A stretch of DNA of 64,000 nt from Geodermatophilus sp. DSM 44513 (GTDB taxonomy: Bacteria; Actinomycetota; Actinomycetes; Mycobacteriales; Geodermatophilaceae). The stretch covers positions 2,232,001-2,296,000 of the forward strand of contig NZ_CP135963.1 in assembly GCF_032460525.1 (NCBI RefSeq), written 5' to 3'. Of the stretch, positions 49,638-58,649 are shown piece after piece. Numbering within the stretch: the stretch's first letter is position 1; the number at the start of each line of letters is the position of its first letter. The translations under genes and the position numbers were made by a program. A model generated the notes under the pieces. That model worked only from the letters and a program-made list of their open reading frames with translations, searched no databases and was not told where the DNA came from.

Positions 49638-50207
49638 GTGCGAGACACCCTGAGCGACCGGTTCCGCTTCCTGCGCGCCTTCGTGGCCCACCCCCGGCAG
49701 GTGGGGGCGGTGCTGCCCACCTCGCGCTGGGCGGTCCGAGACATGCTCGACCTCGCCGACCTGGGGCGCGCCGGCCTGGTGGTGGAGCTGGGCGCGGGCA
49801 CCGGCGTGCAGACCGGGGAGGTCCTCGCCCGGCTGGGCCCGGGCGCCCGGTTGGTGTCGCTGGAGATCGACCCGGACCTGGCCGCGCTGCTCGCGGGCCG
49901 GTACGACGACCCGAGGCTGACCGTCGTCTGCGACTCCGCGGAGAACCTCGCCGCCCACCTGGGCGACGAGCGCGCCGACGTGCTGGTCTGCGTGCTGCCG
50001 TTCACCTCGTTCGACGCCGGGCTGCGCCGCCGGGTGCTGGACCTGCTCCCGGCCGCCCTCGCGCCTGGCGGGGTGCTCCTGGTGCTGCAGTACTCGCCGT
50101 TCGTCCGGGGCGAGCTGCGCCGCCGCTTCGCGTCGGTGCAGCAGACGATCACCCCGTGGAACGTGCCCCCGGCGTTCGTGTACGCCTGCCGCGCCGATCC
50201 GGTCTGA
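49638..50207 (+). CDS. Class I SAM-dependent methyltransferase (phospholipid N-methyltransferase type)
   Basis: The 189-residue protein has RFLRAFVAHPRQVGAVLPTSRWAVRDML (typical of PmtA-like and rRNA-dimethylase-like proteins), the SAM motif [57 protein letters not shown] and LAPGGVLLVLQYSPFV. Phospholipid N-methylation is the best guess; another small lipid or amine is possible. The start GTG 49638 has GGGGAGG at 5 nt; an earlier in-frame GTG at 49587 lacks one. Confidence 0.85.
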   Translation: MRDTLSDRFRFLRAFVAHPRQVGAVLPTSRWAVRDMLDLADLGRAGLVVELGAGTGVQTGEVLARLGPGARLVSLEIDPDLAALLAGRYDDPRLTVVCDSAENLAAHLGDERADVLVCVLPFTSFDAGLRRRVLDLLPAALAPGGVLLVLQYSPFVRGELRRRFASVQQTITPWNVPPAFVYACRADPV

Positions 50208-50210
50208 CGG

Positions 50211-51014
50211 TCACCGCATCGACGGTGGCCGCAGCGCCTCCGGGACGACGGCGGTCTCCCCGCTCTGCGTCCGCGCGGCCGGCACGCCCTTGAACCGGTA
50301 GGGCACGGTGCCCACCCCCGGCTGGACGACGTAGGCCGCGCCCGGCTCCCCCGAGGTCCAGGCGGCGACCATCGCGTCGGCGACCTCCTCGGCGGTGAGC
50401 ACCGGGAAGCCGGCCTGGGTGAACTGGTCGCGGATCCGGTCGATGATCGCGGTGTCGGCGAACCCGGGGCAGATCGCGCTGATCGTCGTCCCCTCGCGGG
50501 CCAGGCGGGGGGCCATCGAGCGCACGAACGCGATCGCCCCGCCCTTGGCGACGCTGTAGCCGGGGTCGGTGGCCATCGGTGACAGCCCGGCCAGGGACGC
50601 CGTGACGACGATGGCGCCGCCGCCGGCCCGCCGGATCGCCGGGCGCGCCGCGAGCGCGCCGTAGACCACGCCGAACAGGTCGACGTCGACCACGTGCAGG
50701 AACTCGTCGAGGTCGACCTCGTCCTCGCTCTTGGCCGCGGAGATGCCCGCGTTGAGGTAGGCGGCGTCCAGCCGGCCGTGCCGGGCCTCGACCCGCTCCA
50801 TGACGGCGGCGTTGGCCGCGCGGTCGGTGACGTCGAGGGCCTCGAACTCCGCGCCGAGGTCGGCCGCGGTGGCCCGCGCGCGGTCGCCGTCGAGGTCGGC
50901 CAGCACGACCCGGACGTCCCCGGCGAGCAGCTTGGCGGCGAGGGCGCGGCCGAAGCCGCCGGTCCCCCCGGTGACCAGGGCGACGGAACCGGGGCGGGGG
51001 GCGGGCGCGGTCAC
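50211..51014 (-). CDS. SDR family oxidoreductase
   Basis: NAD(P)-dependent short-chain dehydrogenase. The 267-residue protein has the cofactor loop ALVTGGTGGFGRALA, LADLDGDRARATAADL, AYLNAGISAAKSEDE (NAG motif), the active site Ser in VVTASLAGLSPMATDPGYSVAKGGAIAFVRSM with YxxxK, and the PG motif AICPGFADTAII. The substrate is unknown. It is followed in reverse by the convergent methyltransferase stop 3 bp away. Confidence 0.92.
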   Translation of the reverse strand: MTAPAPRPGSVALVTGGTGGFGRALAAKLLAGDVRVVLADLDGDRARATAADLGAEFEALDVTDRAANAAVMERVEARHGRLDAAYLNAGISAAKSEDEVDLDEFLHVVDVDLFGVVYGALAARPAIRRAGGGAIVVTASLAGLSPMATDPGYSVAKGGAIAFVRSMAPRLAREGTTISAICPGFADTAIIDRIRDQFTQAGFPVLTAEEVADAMVAAWTSGEPGAAYVVQPGVGTVPYRFKGVPAARTQSGETAVVPEALRPPSMR

Positions 51015-51052
51015 CGCTGCATCAGACCACGGCCGCTGCGCCGCGGGCGCGC

Positions 51053-52372
51053 TCAGCAGGCGCGCAGGAACCGGTCCAGCACGCGGATGCCGAAGCGCAG
51101 GGACTCCACCGGCACCCGCTCGTCGATGCCGTGGAACAGCGAGGCGAAGTCCAGGTCCGCCGGCAGCCGCAGCGGGGAGAAGCCGAAGCAGCGCATGCCC
51201 AGGCGCTCGAAGCTCTTGGCGTCGGTGCCGCCGCTCATGGTGAACGGCACCGGGCGGGCGCCGTCGTCCTCGGCCTTGAGCGCGGCGACCATCGCGTCGA
51301 CCAGGGGGCCGTCGAACGTCGTCTCCACGGCCTGGTCGTGCACCAGCCACTCGCGCTGCACGCCCTCGCCGATGAGGCCGGCCAGCTGGCGGTCGAACTC
51401 CTCCTCGTGCCCGTGCAGGAAGCGGCCGTCGACGGTGGCGCTGGCGGTGCCGGGGATGACGTTGGCCTTGTAGCCGGCCTGCACCATCGTCGGGTTGACC
51501 GTGTTGCGCAGGGCCGCGCCGATCATCCGGCTGATGCTGCCCAGCCGGGCCAGGGCCTGCTCCGGCTCGTCGGGGTCGATCTCGATGCCGTAGGCGTCCT
51601 CGACGGCGGCGAGGAACTGGCGCATCGGCGGGGTCAGCGTCGTCGGCAGCCGCGCCTCCCCCAGCCGGGCCACGGCCTGGCACAGCCGGGTGACGGCGTT
51701 GTCGTCGTGCACGAACGAGCCGTGGCCGGGCTTCCCGCTGGCGGTGAGCCGCATCCAGGCCAGGCCCTTCTCCGCGGTCTGCACGAGGTAGAGGCGCAGG
51801 TCGTCGCGGACGGTGATGCTGAACCCGCCGACCTCGCTGATCGCCTCGGTGCAGCCCTCGAACAGGTCGGGGTGCTCCTGCACGACGTACTTGGCGCCGA
51901 GCCTCCCGCCGGCCTCCTCGTCTGCGACGAACGCCAGGACGACGTCGCGCGGCGGCTGCACGCCGGTGCGCGCCCAGTCGCGGACGAGCGCGAGGGTCAT
52001 CGCGTCCATGTCCTTCATGTCCACCGCGCCCCGGCCCCAGATGAAGCCGTCGCGCTCCTCGCCGGAGAACGGGTGCACGCTCCACTCGGCCGGGTCGGCG
52101 GGGACGACGTCGAGGTGGCCGTGGACGAGCAGCCCCGGCCGGCTGCGGTCCTGCCCGGGGATGCGGGCGACCAGGCTGGCCCGCCCCCGCTCGGACTCGT
52201 GGATGACCGAGTCGATGCCCACCTCGTCGAGCTTGCCGGCGACCCACTCCGCCGCCGCCCGCTCGCCCTTGCCGGTGGCGGTGTCACCGGTGTTGGTCGT
52301 GTCGATCCGGATCAGGTCGCTCAGCAGCTCCGCGACCTCGTCCTGGGCCTGGCGCAGCGGGGTGGTCTCCAC
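51053..52372 (-). CDS. M20 family metallopeptidase (dipeptidase-like)
   Basis: Zinc-dependent aminoacyl-peptidase. The 439-residue protein shows LLVHGHLDVVPADPAEWSVHPF (His/Asp), RGAVDMKDMDAMTL, VADEEAGGRLGA (catalytic Glu-Glu), ISEVGGF (Glu), a dimerisation lid with GKPGHGSFVHDDNAV and a final His in SLFHGIDERVP. SGGTDAKSFERLGMRCFGFSP is typical of the M20/M25/M40 group. The GTG start follows TACGCT by 6 nt. Confidence 0.92.
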   Translation of the reverse strand: METTPLRQAQDEVAELLSDLIRIDTTNTGDTATGKGERAAAEWVAGKLDEVGIDSVIHESERGRASLVARIPGQDRSRPGLLVHGHLDVVPADPAEWSVHPFSGEERDGFIWGRGAVDMKDMDAMTLALVRDWARTGVQPPRDVVLAFVADEEAGGRLGAKYVVQEHPDLFEGCTEAISEVGGFSITVRDDLRLYLVQTAEKGLAWMRLTASGKPGHGSFVHDDNAVTRLCQAVARLGEARLPTTLTPPMRQFLAAVEDAYGIEIDPDEPEQALARLGSISRMIGAALRNTVNPTMVQAGYKANVIPGTASATVDGRFLHGHEEEFDRQLAGLIGEGVQREWLVHDQAVETTFDGPLVDAMVAALKAEDDGARPVPFTMSGGTDAKSFERLGMRCFGFSPLRLPADLDFASLFHGIDERVPVESLRFGIRVLDRFLRAC

Positions 52373-52378
52373 CTGGGG

Positions 52379-52384
52379 AGCGTA
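52379..52384 (-). promoter_or_regulatory. -10 element TACGCT of the M20 peptidase
   Basis: TACGCT lies 6 nt before the GTG start. Confidence 0.55.
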
Positions 52385-52496
52385 GGCGGCAGGTCCGTCC
52401 TGGACCTGGCCGGGCGGGGCGGTGGTGTGCCATCCTCCCCCGCGGACCGGGGCGCGGCGTGGCGGCCCGGTCGGCCACACCGGAGGTCTGCTGCCC

Positions 52497-53513
52497 ATGA
52501 CCGTCAGGTCCCGGGACCCGCTGGCGGCTGCCCGCAGCGCGGTGCTGATCCTGCTGTTCAGCTCGGTGGCGGTCGCCGCGTGGACGGTGGTCGAGGCCCC
52601 GGGGTCGGGTCCCGCGACCCAGGCCGTGTCCTGGACCGTCGTGCTGCTGCTGGCCGCCGCGGCCGCGGTGCACCACGGGGTGCCGCCGGGACGGCTGGAC
52701 CGGCTGGGCGGCGGGGCGGTCACCGCGCTGGGCGGCGTGCTGCTGGTCTGCCTGCTGCGGGTGCTCACCGACGACACGTCGGCGGCCGCGTTCGCCTTCC
52801 TCACCTTCCCGGTGCTGTGGGCGGCGTCCCACCTGCACGGTGGCGGGGTGGTGCTGGTGACCGGTGCGGCGCTGGCGGCCGACGCCGGGACGGTGCTGCT
52901 GCTGCTGCCGGTGGAGCAGGCGCTCACCGACCTGGTGTTCTCCGGGGCGGTGCTCGTCGTGCTGGCGGTGGTGCTGCACCGGGCGGCCGACCGGCAGGCC
53001 CGGCTGGTCGCCGCGCTGCGGGAGCAGGCGGGGGTGGACGCGCTGACCGGCCTGGTCAACCGGCGGGTGTTCACCGAGGCGCTGCGCAGCGCGCCGGCCG
53101 GCCCGGGGACGGCGCTGGTGCTCATCGACGTCGACGCGTTCAAGACCATCAACGACGTGCACGGGCACCCGGTGGGCGACGAGGTGCTGGTGCACCTGAC
53201 CGCGGTGCTGCGCGAGCAGGTGCGCGACCACGACGCGGTGCTCTCCCGTCTCGGCGGTGACGAGCTGGCCGTGCTGCTGCGCAGCTGCAGCGCCGACGTC
53301 GCCGCACGGCGGGCCGGGGCCCTGCTCGACGCCGTCCGGTCGGCTCCGCTGACCCTGCCCGACGGCACCCGGCTGCCGGTGTCGATCAGCGTCGGGGTGG
53401 CGCACCTGCCCGCGCCGGCCGGCGAGGTGCACGGCCTCTACACCGCCGCGGACGCCGCCCTCTACGACGCCAAGCGGGCCGGGCGGGGCCGCGTCGCGGT
53501 CGCGCCGGCCTGA
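52497..53513 (+). CDS. Membrane GGDEF protein (putative diguanylate cyclase)
   Basis: Makes cyclic di-GMP if active. The 338-residue protein has about five or six membrane helices in the first 165 residues and a C-terminal GGDEF domain: DALTGLVNRRVF, LVLIDVDAFKTINDVHGHPVGDEVL, and the signature SRLGGDELAVLL, where the last residue is Leu instead of Phe. Metal and base-binding residues of DxDxFKxxND are intact. SISVGVAHL and ADAALYDAKRAGRGRV close the domain. The usual RxxD inhibitory site spacing is off by one, so feedback control is unclear. The ATG has GGAGG 11 nt upstream. Confidence 0.9.
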   Translation: MTVRSRDPLAAARSAVLILLFSSVAVAAWTVVEAPGSGPATQAVSWTVVLLLAAAAAVHHGVPPGRLDRLGGGAVTALGGVLLVCLLRVLTDDTSAAAFAFLTFPVLWAASHLHGGGVVLVTGAALAADAGTVLLLLPVEQALTDLVFSGAVLVVLAVVLHRAADRQARLVAALREQAGVDALTGLVNRRVFTEALRSAPAGPGTALVLIDVDAFKTINDVHGHPVGDEVLVHLTAVLREQVRDHDAVLSRLGGDELAVLLRSCSADVAARRAGALLDAVRSAPLTLPDGTRLPVSISVGVAHLPAPAGEVHGLYTAADAALYDAKRAGRGRVAVAPA

Positions 53514-53564
53514 CCGGGGGTGCCGGGACCGGCAGGGGTGGTCGGGTAGTGTGGGCGCGCACTC

Positions 53565-53649
53565 GTCCGGGTGGCGGAATGGCAGACGCGCTAGCTTGAG
53601 GTGCTAGTGCCCTTTATCGGGCGTGGGGGTTCAAGTCCCCCCTCGGACA
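53565..53649 (+). tRNA. tRNA-Leu (anticodon GAG)
   Basis: A 7-bp acceptor stem GTCCGGG / CTCGGAC with one G-T pair, an anticodon stem CTAGC / GCTAG with loop TTGAGGT (anticodon GAG, for CTC/CTT leucine), a long variable arm TGCCCTTTATCGGGCG, and a T arm GGGGGTTCAAGTCCCCC. The long variable arm is typical of class II tRNAs. The 3' CCA is only partly encoded (discriminator A, then CC and G). Confidence 0.95.
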
Positions 53650-53756
53650 CCGAGTCGACCTCCACGGCGTCACAGCTGTGGGGTCCGGTCGTCATCGGGC
53701 ACCGGGAGCTTGCGGCGCGCCTCGACCCCTGGAGACCAGATCCAACCCGAGCGCAC

Positions 53757-55337
53757 TCAGCCGTCCTGCGGCGCCTCCCGGTCGGCCGCCACGCCCATGG
53801 TGCGGCAGGCCAGGTGCAGGGCCAGCCGCTGCTCGGCGTCGGCGAGGTCGACGGCGAGCAGCTGCTGGATGCGGGCCATCCGGCCAGCGACGGTGTTGCG
53901 GTGGACGCCGAGCACGGCGGCCGTCTCGGCCACCGAGGACTCCGCGTCGAGGTAGACGCCGAGGGTGTGCAGCAGGTCCCCAGGCTGGTCCTCCAGCGGC
54001 TGCAGGAGCGACCGCGCCGCGGGCTGGAAGGTGTCGGTCCGGGTCCAGGCCAGCAGCAGCTGGGCGAGCCCCAGCTGGTCCACCTGCACGAACCGGCCGG
54101 TGTGGGGGCGGCTCGCGGCGAGCCGGCAGGCGTCCGCGGCCTCGGCGAGGCTCCGGGTCAGGCCAGCCAGGCCGGGGTGCGGCCGTCCCACACCCACCTG
54201 CGTCTCCACGACCACCGCGAGGTCCCGCTGCGAGCGGCGCAGCTTCGCGGAGTGCGCCTGGACGTCGGCGGCGCCGGGCTCGTGCGTCGTCGTCGTCCAG
54301 GCCGACCAGCCGTCACCCGACTCGACGACGACCGCGCGGACGTCCTGGGCCGCCAGCGCCGCGACGACCTCGCCGCGCAGGCCGACGGTGTCCACTTCAC
54401 GCTGGGCGGCGATGCGGACGGCGGTGTGCCACCCTTCCAGCGGCCACCCCGCCGCCACCGCGCGGCGCCGGGTCGCCGCGCTGGCCGCGCCCCCGGCATT
54501 GAGCAGCTCACCCAGCAGGGACGTCCGGCTACGGGCGTCCCGCTCCGAGGTGAGGCGGCGGACCGCCAGGCGGTGCCCGAAGCCGACGGCCGCGACCGCG
54601 AGCGCTGCCGCGACCGCAGCCTCCTCTGCGGCGGGCGCCTCGGGGAGAGTCGCCGCGGCCCAGGCCGCCGTCTCGCCCCCCGGCACCACGACCGGCGCAG
54701 CAAGGACCACGACCCCCGACGGAAGGGGCAGCCGGGCGTCCTCCGCCGGGTTGCGGCTCCCGAGCGCCGCGGCCAGGGCGGCGCGGTCGGCACCGGGCAC
54801 GTCCCCGACGGTCACGTGCCCGCTGCGGTCCAGTAGTGCCACCGGTCGGCGCAGGACTCGGGTGACCTCCCGGGCCAGGTCCTCGACGGTTCGCCCTGCG
54901 CGCCGGCACGCGGCCACCGTCCGCAGCACCTGCCGTGCCTGCACCTCACCGGTGCGACCGAGCAGACGACGTGCGGCCAGACCGGCCTCCAGCGGCGCCG
55001 GGCTCCCGAGGACCGGCAGGCCCACCCGGTCGGCCAGCGCCGCCGTCGCCCAGCCCACCGGCTCCGTCCCGGGTAGCACCAGGGCGGCCACTCCCGCGGC
55101 CCGGGCCCGGCGGACCAGTACATCCAGCCGCCAGTCGGTCCGGTCGACCTCGTGCAGGACCACCAGCAGCCGCCCGGCGATGGCGGCCTCGGGCACCTCC
55201 GCGGCCGGCACGATGACCACACCGGTGAGTTGCCGCGCGCCGGCATCGTCGGTCAGGCCGGCCAGCACCCGCACGCCCGTCCACTCGGGCACGTGCAGGA
55301 CCGCGGTCAGGGTCGCCTCCCCCGCTGGCGGGCTCAC
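53757..55337 (-). CDS. PucR family transcriptional regulator
   Basis: Regulator of the purine/hydantoin catabolism type. The 526-residue protein has an N-terminal ligand-binding region (LHVPEWTGVRVLAGLTDDAGARQLTGVVIVPAAEVPE), a GGDEF-like variable middle part, and a C-terminal PucR helix-turn-helix (DLLHTLGVYLDAESSVAETAAVLGVHRNTVAGRMARIQQLL). Its start overlaps the stop of the first DUF917 gene (GTGA), so it is the last gene of the permease-oxoprolinase-DUF917 operon and probably controls it. Confidence 0.9.
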   Translation of the reverse strand: MSPPAGEATLTAVLHVPEWTGVRVLAGLTDDAGARQLTGVVIVPAAEVPEAAIAGRLLVVLHEVDRTDWRLDVLVRRARAAGVAALVLPGTEPVGWATAALADRVGLPVLGSPAPLEAGLAARRLLGRTGEVQARQVLRTVAACRRAGRTVEDLAREVTRVLRRPVALLDRSGHVTVGDVPGADRAALAAALGSRNPAEDARLPLPSGVVVLAAPVVVPGGETAAWAAATLPEAPAAEEAAVAAALAVAAVGFGHRLAVRRLTSERDARSRTSLLGELLNAGGAASAATRRRAVAAGWPLEGWHTAVRIAAQREVDTVGLRGEVVAALAAQDVRAVVVESGDGWSAWTTTTHEPGAADVQAHSAKLRRSQRDLAVVVETQVGVGRPHPGLAGLTRSLAEAADACRLAASRPHTGRFVQVDQLGLAQLLLAWTRTDTFQPAARSLLQPLEDQPGDLLHTLGVYLDAESSVAETAAVLGVHRNTVAGRMARIQQLLAVDLADAEQRLALHLACRTMGVAADREAPQDG

Positions 55338-56410
55338 GGCTGCCCGATCAGGATCGGCTCGGCGTCGATGCCGAAGGCCCGCGGCCCGACCCGGTCCAAC
55401 CGGCCCCGCTCCGGCCACCAGGAGGGACCCGGAAGGGCGAGCACGAGCACCTCGTTGCCCGGGCGGACCTCGTCGACCGCCAGCGGGACGCCGGTGCGCC
55501 GGTCCACCACGCACAGCAGGTCCGGGCAGGTCGCGACCGGTTCACCGTCGCGGAGCGCCAGGAGGTACTCGTTCTCCGCCTCCAGCCGCACCACGGCGGA
55601 GTCCTCGCCGTCGACGACGGTCACGCTGCCCCGGCCGAACCCGCCCGACGCCGCGTGCCGACCGACGTCCAGCACCCGGCCGGAGGCCAGCAACCGGCTG
55701 CCCAGCGCACCGGCCAGCGCCTCCGGTCGCGTGCCCGACCCCAGGTCGAGGGCCACGCGGCCGAGGTCGCAGGCCCGGGCGAGGCCGCCGGTCACGCAAC
55801 GCTCCCGCACCAGGGACGCCGGGATCGGGGGCAGCGCGAGCGCCGCCCAGCCGCCGGACTCGGCGAGCAGGGCACGGGCGCTCCGCTCGAGACCGGATGC
55901 GTCGGCGCCGTCCACGAGCAGCGTCGGCCCACCCGGCTCGCGCATCGCGCACGGTGTCACCGGCTGCCCGCAGGCGGCCCAGGTGAACTGGTCGAGCCGC
56001 GGCATCGCCCGGCCCATCAGGTCGGCGTCGACGAACGGCAGGCCGAGGTCCAGCGCGGCCACAGGACCGCTCAACCCGTTGAGCCCGCCGACCTCCAGGC
56101 TCATGACCGCAGCCGGGCGCGCCCCCGTCCACCGGATCAGCGCTCCGACAGCCATGACGAACTCCGTGCCCTCGGGCAGCTTCTCGCCGAAGAGCCGCGT
56201 GGCGCCGACCACTCCGACCGGCACGACCAGGGCGTCGCCGAGCTCACCGGGGTCCCGGACCTCCAGCGGCGCGCTCCTCAGCCGGCGGCGCAGGACGTGG
56301 GCGAACGTCGCCGCGTCCCCTCCCCCGCCGGAACCGAGCAGGGACACGCCCCGGGTCAACGCGGCGACGTCGGCCGCGTCGATCCTGCTCAGCCCCGGGG
56401 ACCACGGCAT
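55334..56410 (-). CDS. DUF917 family protein, copy 1 (diverged)
   Basis: Member of DUF917 (now linked in Pfam to S-methyl thiohydantoin desulfurase). The 358-residue protein has the opening DVAALTRGVSLLGSGGGGDAATFAHVL: the family's GTGGGGDP is altered to GSGGGGDA. Later motifs are present: RPAAVMSLEVGGLNGL, LPFVDADLMGRAMPRLDQF and the C-terminal DLLCVVDRRTGVPLAVDEVRPGNEVLVLALPG. The changed motif and shorter length suggest a specialised or non-catalytic partner of the two other copies. It ends in the PucR start. Confidence 0.85.
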   Translation of the reverse strand: MPWSPGLSRIDAADVAALTRGVSLLGSGGGGDAATFAHVLRRRLRSAPLEVRDPGELGDALVVPVGVVGATRLFGEKLPEGTEFVMAVGALIRWTGARPAAVMSLEVGGLNGLSGPVAALDLGLPFVDADLMGRAMPRLDQFTWAACGQPVTPCAMREPGGPTLLVDGADASGLERSARALLAESGGWAALALPPIPASLVRERCVTGGLARACDLGRVALDLGSGTRPEALAGALGSRLLASGRVLDVGRHAASGGFGRGSVTVVDGEDSAVVRLEAENEYLLALRDGEPVATCPDLLCVVDRRTGVPLAVDEVRPGNEVLVLALPGPSWWPERGRLDRVGPRAFGIDAEPILIGQP

Positions 56411-56443
56411 GAGGCGATCGTGCCAGCCCGGCGTCGGCGCAGG

Positions 56444-57568
56444 TCAGCCGCGGGGAGCGGCAGGGACGGCGTCCTCCGGCGTGGCCTCCACGGGCGCGAA
56501 CCGGTGTCGGATGCCGAACGCTGCCGGGCCGAACGTGGCCAGCGCCTCCGGCGTGCGCATCAGGTCGGGGGTGGAGATGCCGACGACCGTCACCCGCTGC
56601 CCGTACCGCAGCCCCTCGGTGGTGATCGGCTCGGCGGTGTCCGCCTCCAGCACCACGATGAGGTCCGGGACGAGGCAGCGGACGTCGCCGTCGACGGTCG
56701 CGACCAGGTTCTCGTTCTGGAACTCGACGTCCATGGAGGAGTCCCCGCCAGAGGCGGCGAACCGCACCCGCCCCCGCGCGAAGCCCTCCACGGTGCGCCG
56801 TTCCACGTCGACGACCTTGCCCCGGAAGAGCACCCTCAGGTGGCTGTAGAGGGTCGGCCGCAGGGCCGTGCGCAGCGCCTCCACCGCGTCGTGGTGGGCC
56901 GCGCGGGCCTCGCGGATCGCGGTACCGAGCGAGAGGGCGAGCGAGATGGTGCGCGGCACCGCGGTCCGCTTCACGTCGGCACCGCTCATCGCGTACTCGG
57001 CGATGTGGCCGACGCCGCCGAGCCGGATGGTCAGCGCTCGGGCGAAGGACTCCATCCGGCGGTTGTCGGCGCCGGTGTCGATGATCGCGGTCTCGTCGTT
57101 CTCGCCCGCGATCGCCAGGGGCGAGCCGGCGACGCCGTAGACGGAGAAGGTCTCCATCTGGAGCTCCGGGAAGGCCCGGCCCATACCGTCGGCGTCGACC
57201 ACCGGCAGTCCGGTCCGGGCGGCGACGAGCAGCGGGATCATCGAGTTGATCCCGCCGCACTCGATGGGCATCGTGGCCTGGGCCCGGCGACCGAGGTGCC
57301 GCTCGAGGGCGCGCAACGCGGCGACCGGCTCGGTCCCACGGGGGATCTTCTCCACCACCACGGTGGGGGCGCCCATCTGCGCGGTCGGGATCACCAGCGC
57401 GTCGTCATCGACCTCCTCCGGGTCGAGCACGGTGACCGGACCGGTCTCGGCCATGGCGCGCTCGACCAGCAGCCGGCCGATGAACGGGTCACCGCCGCCC
57501 CCGGTGCCGAGCAGCGCCGCGCCGCGGGCCAGGTCGGGGAGTTGGTCGGAGCTCAGCTTCCAGCTCAT
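56444..57568 (-). CDS. DUF917 family protein, copy 2
   Basis: 374 residues: LPDLARGAALLGTGGGGDPFIGRLLVERAM has the intact glycine motif, followed by EEVDDDALVIPTAQMGAPTVVVEKIPRG, ATMPIECGGINSMIPLLVAARTGLPVVDADGMGRAFPELQM, and LVPDLIVVLEADTAEPITTEGLRYGQRVTVV. The cysteine in ECGG and the Asp of DGMGRAFPE are conserved between copies 2 and 3 apart from Cys (Ala in copy 3). It overlaps copy 3's stop by 4 bp (57565-57568) and precedes copy 1. Confidence 0.9.
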   Translation of the reverse strand: MSWKLSSDQLPDLARGAALLGTGGGGDPFIGRLLVERAMAETGPVTVLDPEEVDDDALVIPTAQMGAPTVVVEKIPRGTEPVAALRALERHLGRRAQATMPIECGGINSMIPLLVAARTGLPVVDADGMGRAFPELQMETFSVYGVAGSPLAIAGENDETAIIDTGADNRRMESFARALTIRLGGVGHIAEYAMSGADVKRTAVPRTISLALSLGTAIREARAAHHDAVEALRTALRPTLYSHLRVLFRGKVVDVERRTVEGFARGRVRFAASGGDSSMDVEFQNENLVATVDGDVRCLVPDLIVVLEADTAEPITTEGLRYGQRVTVVGISTPDLMRTPEALATFGPAAFGIRHRFAPVEATPEDAVPAAPRG

Positions 57569-58647
57569 GCCACCGCCTCGCGCACCGCCCGCACCGGTTC
57601 GGTGTCGTAGCCGAAGTAGCGGGGACCGACCAGTTCCAGCCCGCCCTCGGTGTGCCAGCGCGGGTCGCAGGGCGCGGCCAGCACGCTGACCCGCTGGCCG
57701 AAGCGCAGGCCCTCGGTGGTGATCGGCTCCCCGGTGTCGCTCTCCAGGACGATGATCAGGTCCGGGGTGGTCGCCTCGATGCCCCCGTCGCGCTCGGCGA
57801 TCAGGTGCTCGTTCTGGAAGTGCAGGACCACCCGGTGCCCGACGTCCTCGCCGAGCCCCTCGACCGTCCCCTCCCCACGGGCGAAGCCGGTGGCCGTGCG
57901 GCGGGCCACGTCGACGACCTTGCCCGTGTGCAGCACCCGGGCACCCAGGACACCAGCCACCGCGGCGACCGGGTCATCGTGTGCGGCCCGCGCCTCCCGG
58001 ATGGTGCGGCCGATCCGGTCGCACAGCGAGAGCGTGCCGGCCACCCAACCCCCGCGCAGCTGCACGCCGCTCATCGCGTAGAGCGAGATGATGCTGGAGC
58101 AGCCCATGTCGATGGTCGCCGTCCGCGCCAGCCGCTCGGCCCAGTTGTTGTCCACGGTCTCGAGCACCCCCCGGTTGCCCTTCTCGTCGACGATCGCCAT
58201 GGGGGTGGCGGCGACACCGGCGAGGGTCGGCAGCACCATCTGCAGCTCCGGGAAGGCGCGGCCCATGCCGTCGCCGTCCACCAGCGGCAGTCCCAGTTGG
58301 GCGGCGGCGACGAACGGGATGGTCGAGTTGACCCCGCCCGCCTCGATGCAGGCGAGGTGGGTCGGTGTGCGCCCGAGGTAGCGGGCCAGGGCCCGGACCG
58401 CTGATCCGACCTGGTCGACCGAGGGCAGCTTCTCCACCATCACCGTCGGCGCGCCCATCATCGCGACGGGCAGGACGACGGCGTCATCGGGGACCTCATC
58501 GACGCCCACCAGCGTCACCGGGCCGTGCTCGCGCAGGGCCGCCTCGGCGAGCAGCCGACCCACGTGCGGGTCCCCGCCGCCGCCGGTGCCCAGGACGGCC
58601 GCCCCGCGCGCGAGGTCGGCGAGGTCGTCAGCGGTGATCGTGCGCAT
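57565..58647 (-). CDS. DUF917 family protein, copy 3
   Basis: 360 residues: DLADLARGAAVLGTGGGGDPHVGRLLAEAAL, then DEVPDDAVVLPVAMMGAPTVMVEKLPSVDQ, HLACIEAGGVNSTIPFVAAAQLGLPLVDGDGMGRAFPELQM and LIIVLESDTGEPITTEGLRFGQRVSVLAAP. About half its residues match copy 2 by eye, so these two arose by duplication. It starts 2 bp after the hydantoinase/oxoprolinase gene. Characterised members need a metal and cleave a thiohydantoin; whether this one does is unknown. Confidence 0.9.
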   Translation of the reverse strand: MRTITADDLADLARGAAVLGTGGGGDPHVGRLLAEAALREHGPVTLVGVDEVPDDAVVLPVAMMGAPTVMVEKLPSVDQVGSAVRALARYLGRTPTHLACIEAGGVNSTIPFVAAAQLGLPLVDGDGMGRAFPELQMVLPTLAGVAATPMAIVDEKGNRGVLETVDNNWAERLARTATIDMGCSSIISLYAMSGVQLRGGWVAGTLSLCDRIGRTIREARAAHDDPVAAVAGVLGARVLHTGKVVDVARRTATGFARGEGTVEGLGEDVGHRVVLHFQNEHLIAERDGGIEATTPDLIIVLESDTGEPITTEGLRFGQRVSVLAAPCDPRWHTEGGLELVGPRYFGYDTEPVRAVREAVA

Positions 58648-58649
58648 CG

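Noticed and set aside
53211..53260. Product-inhibition (RxxD) site in the GGDEF protein
   Set aside because: RDHD is present, but six rather than five residues separate it from the signature, so I do not claim it.
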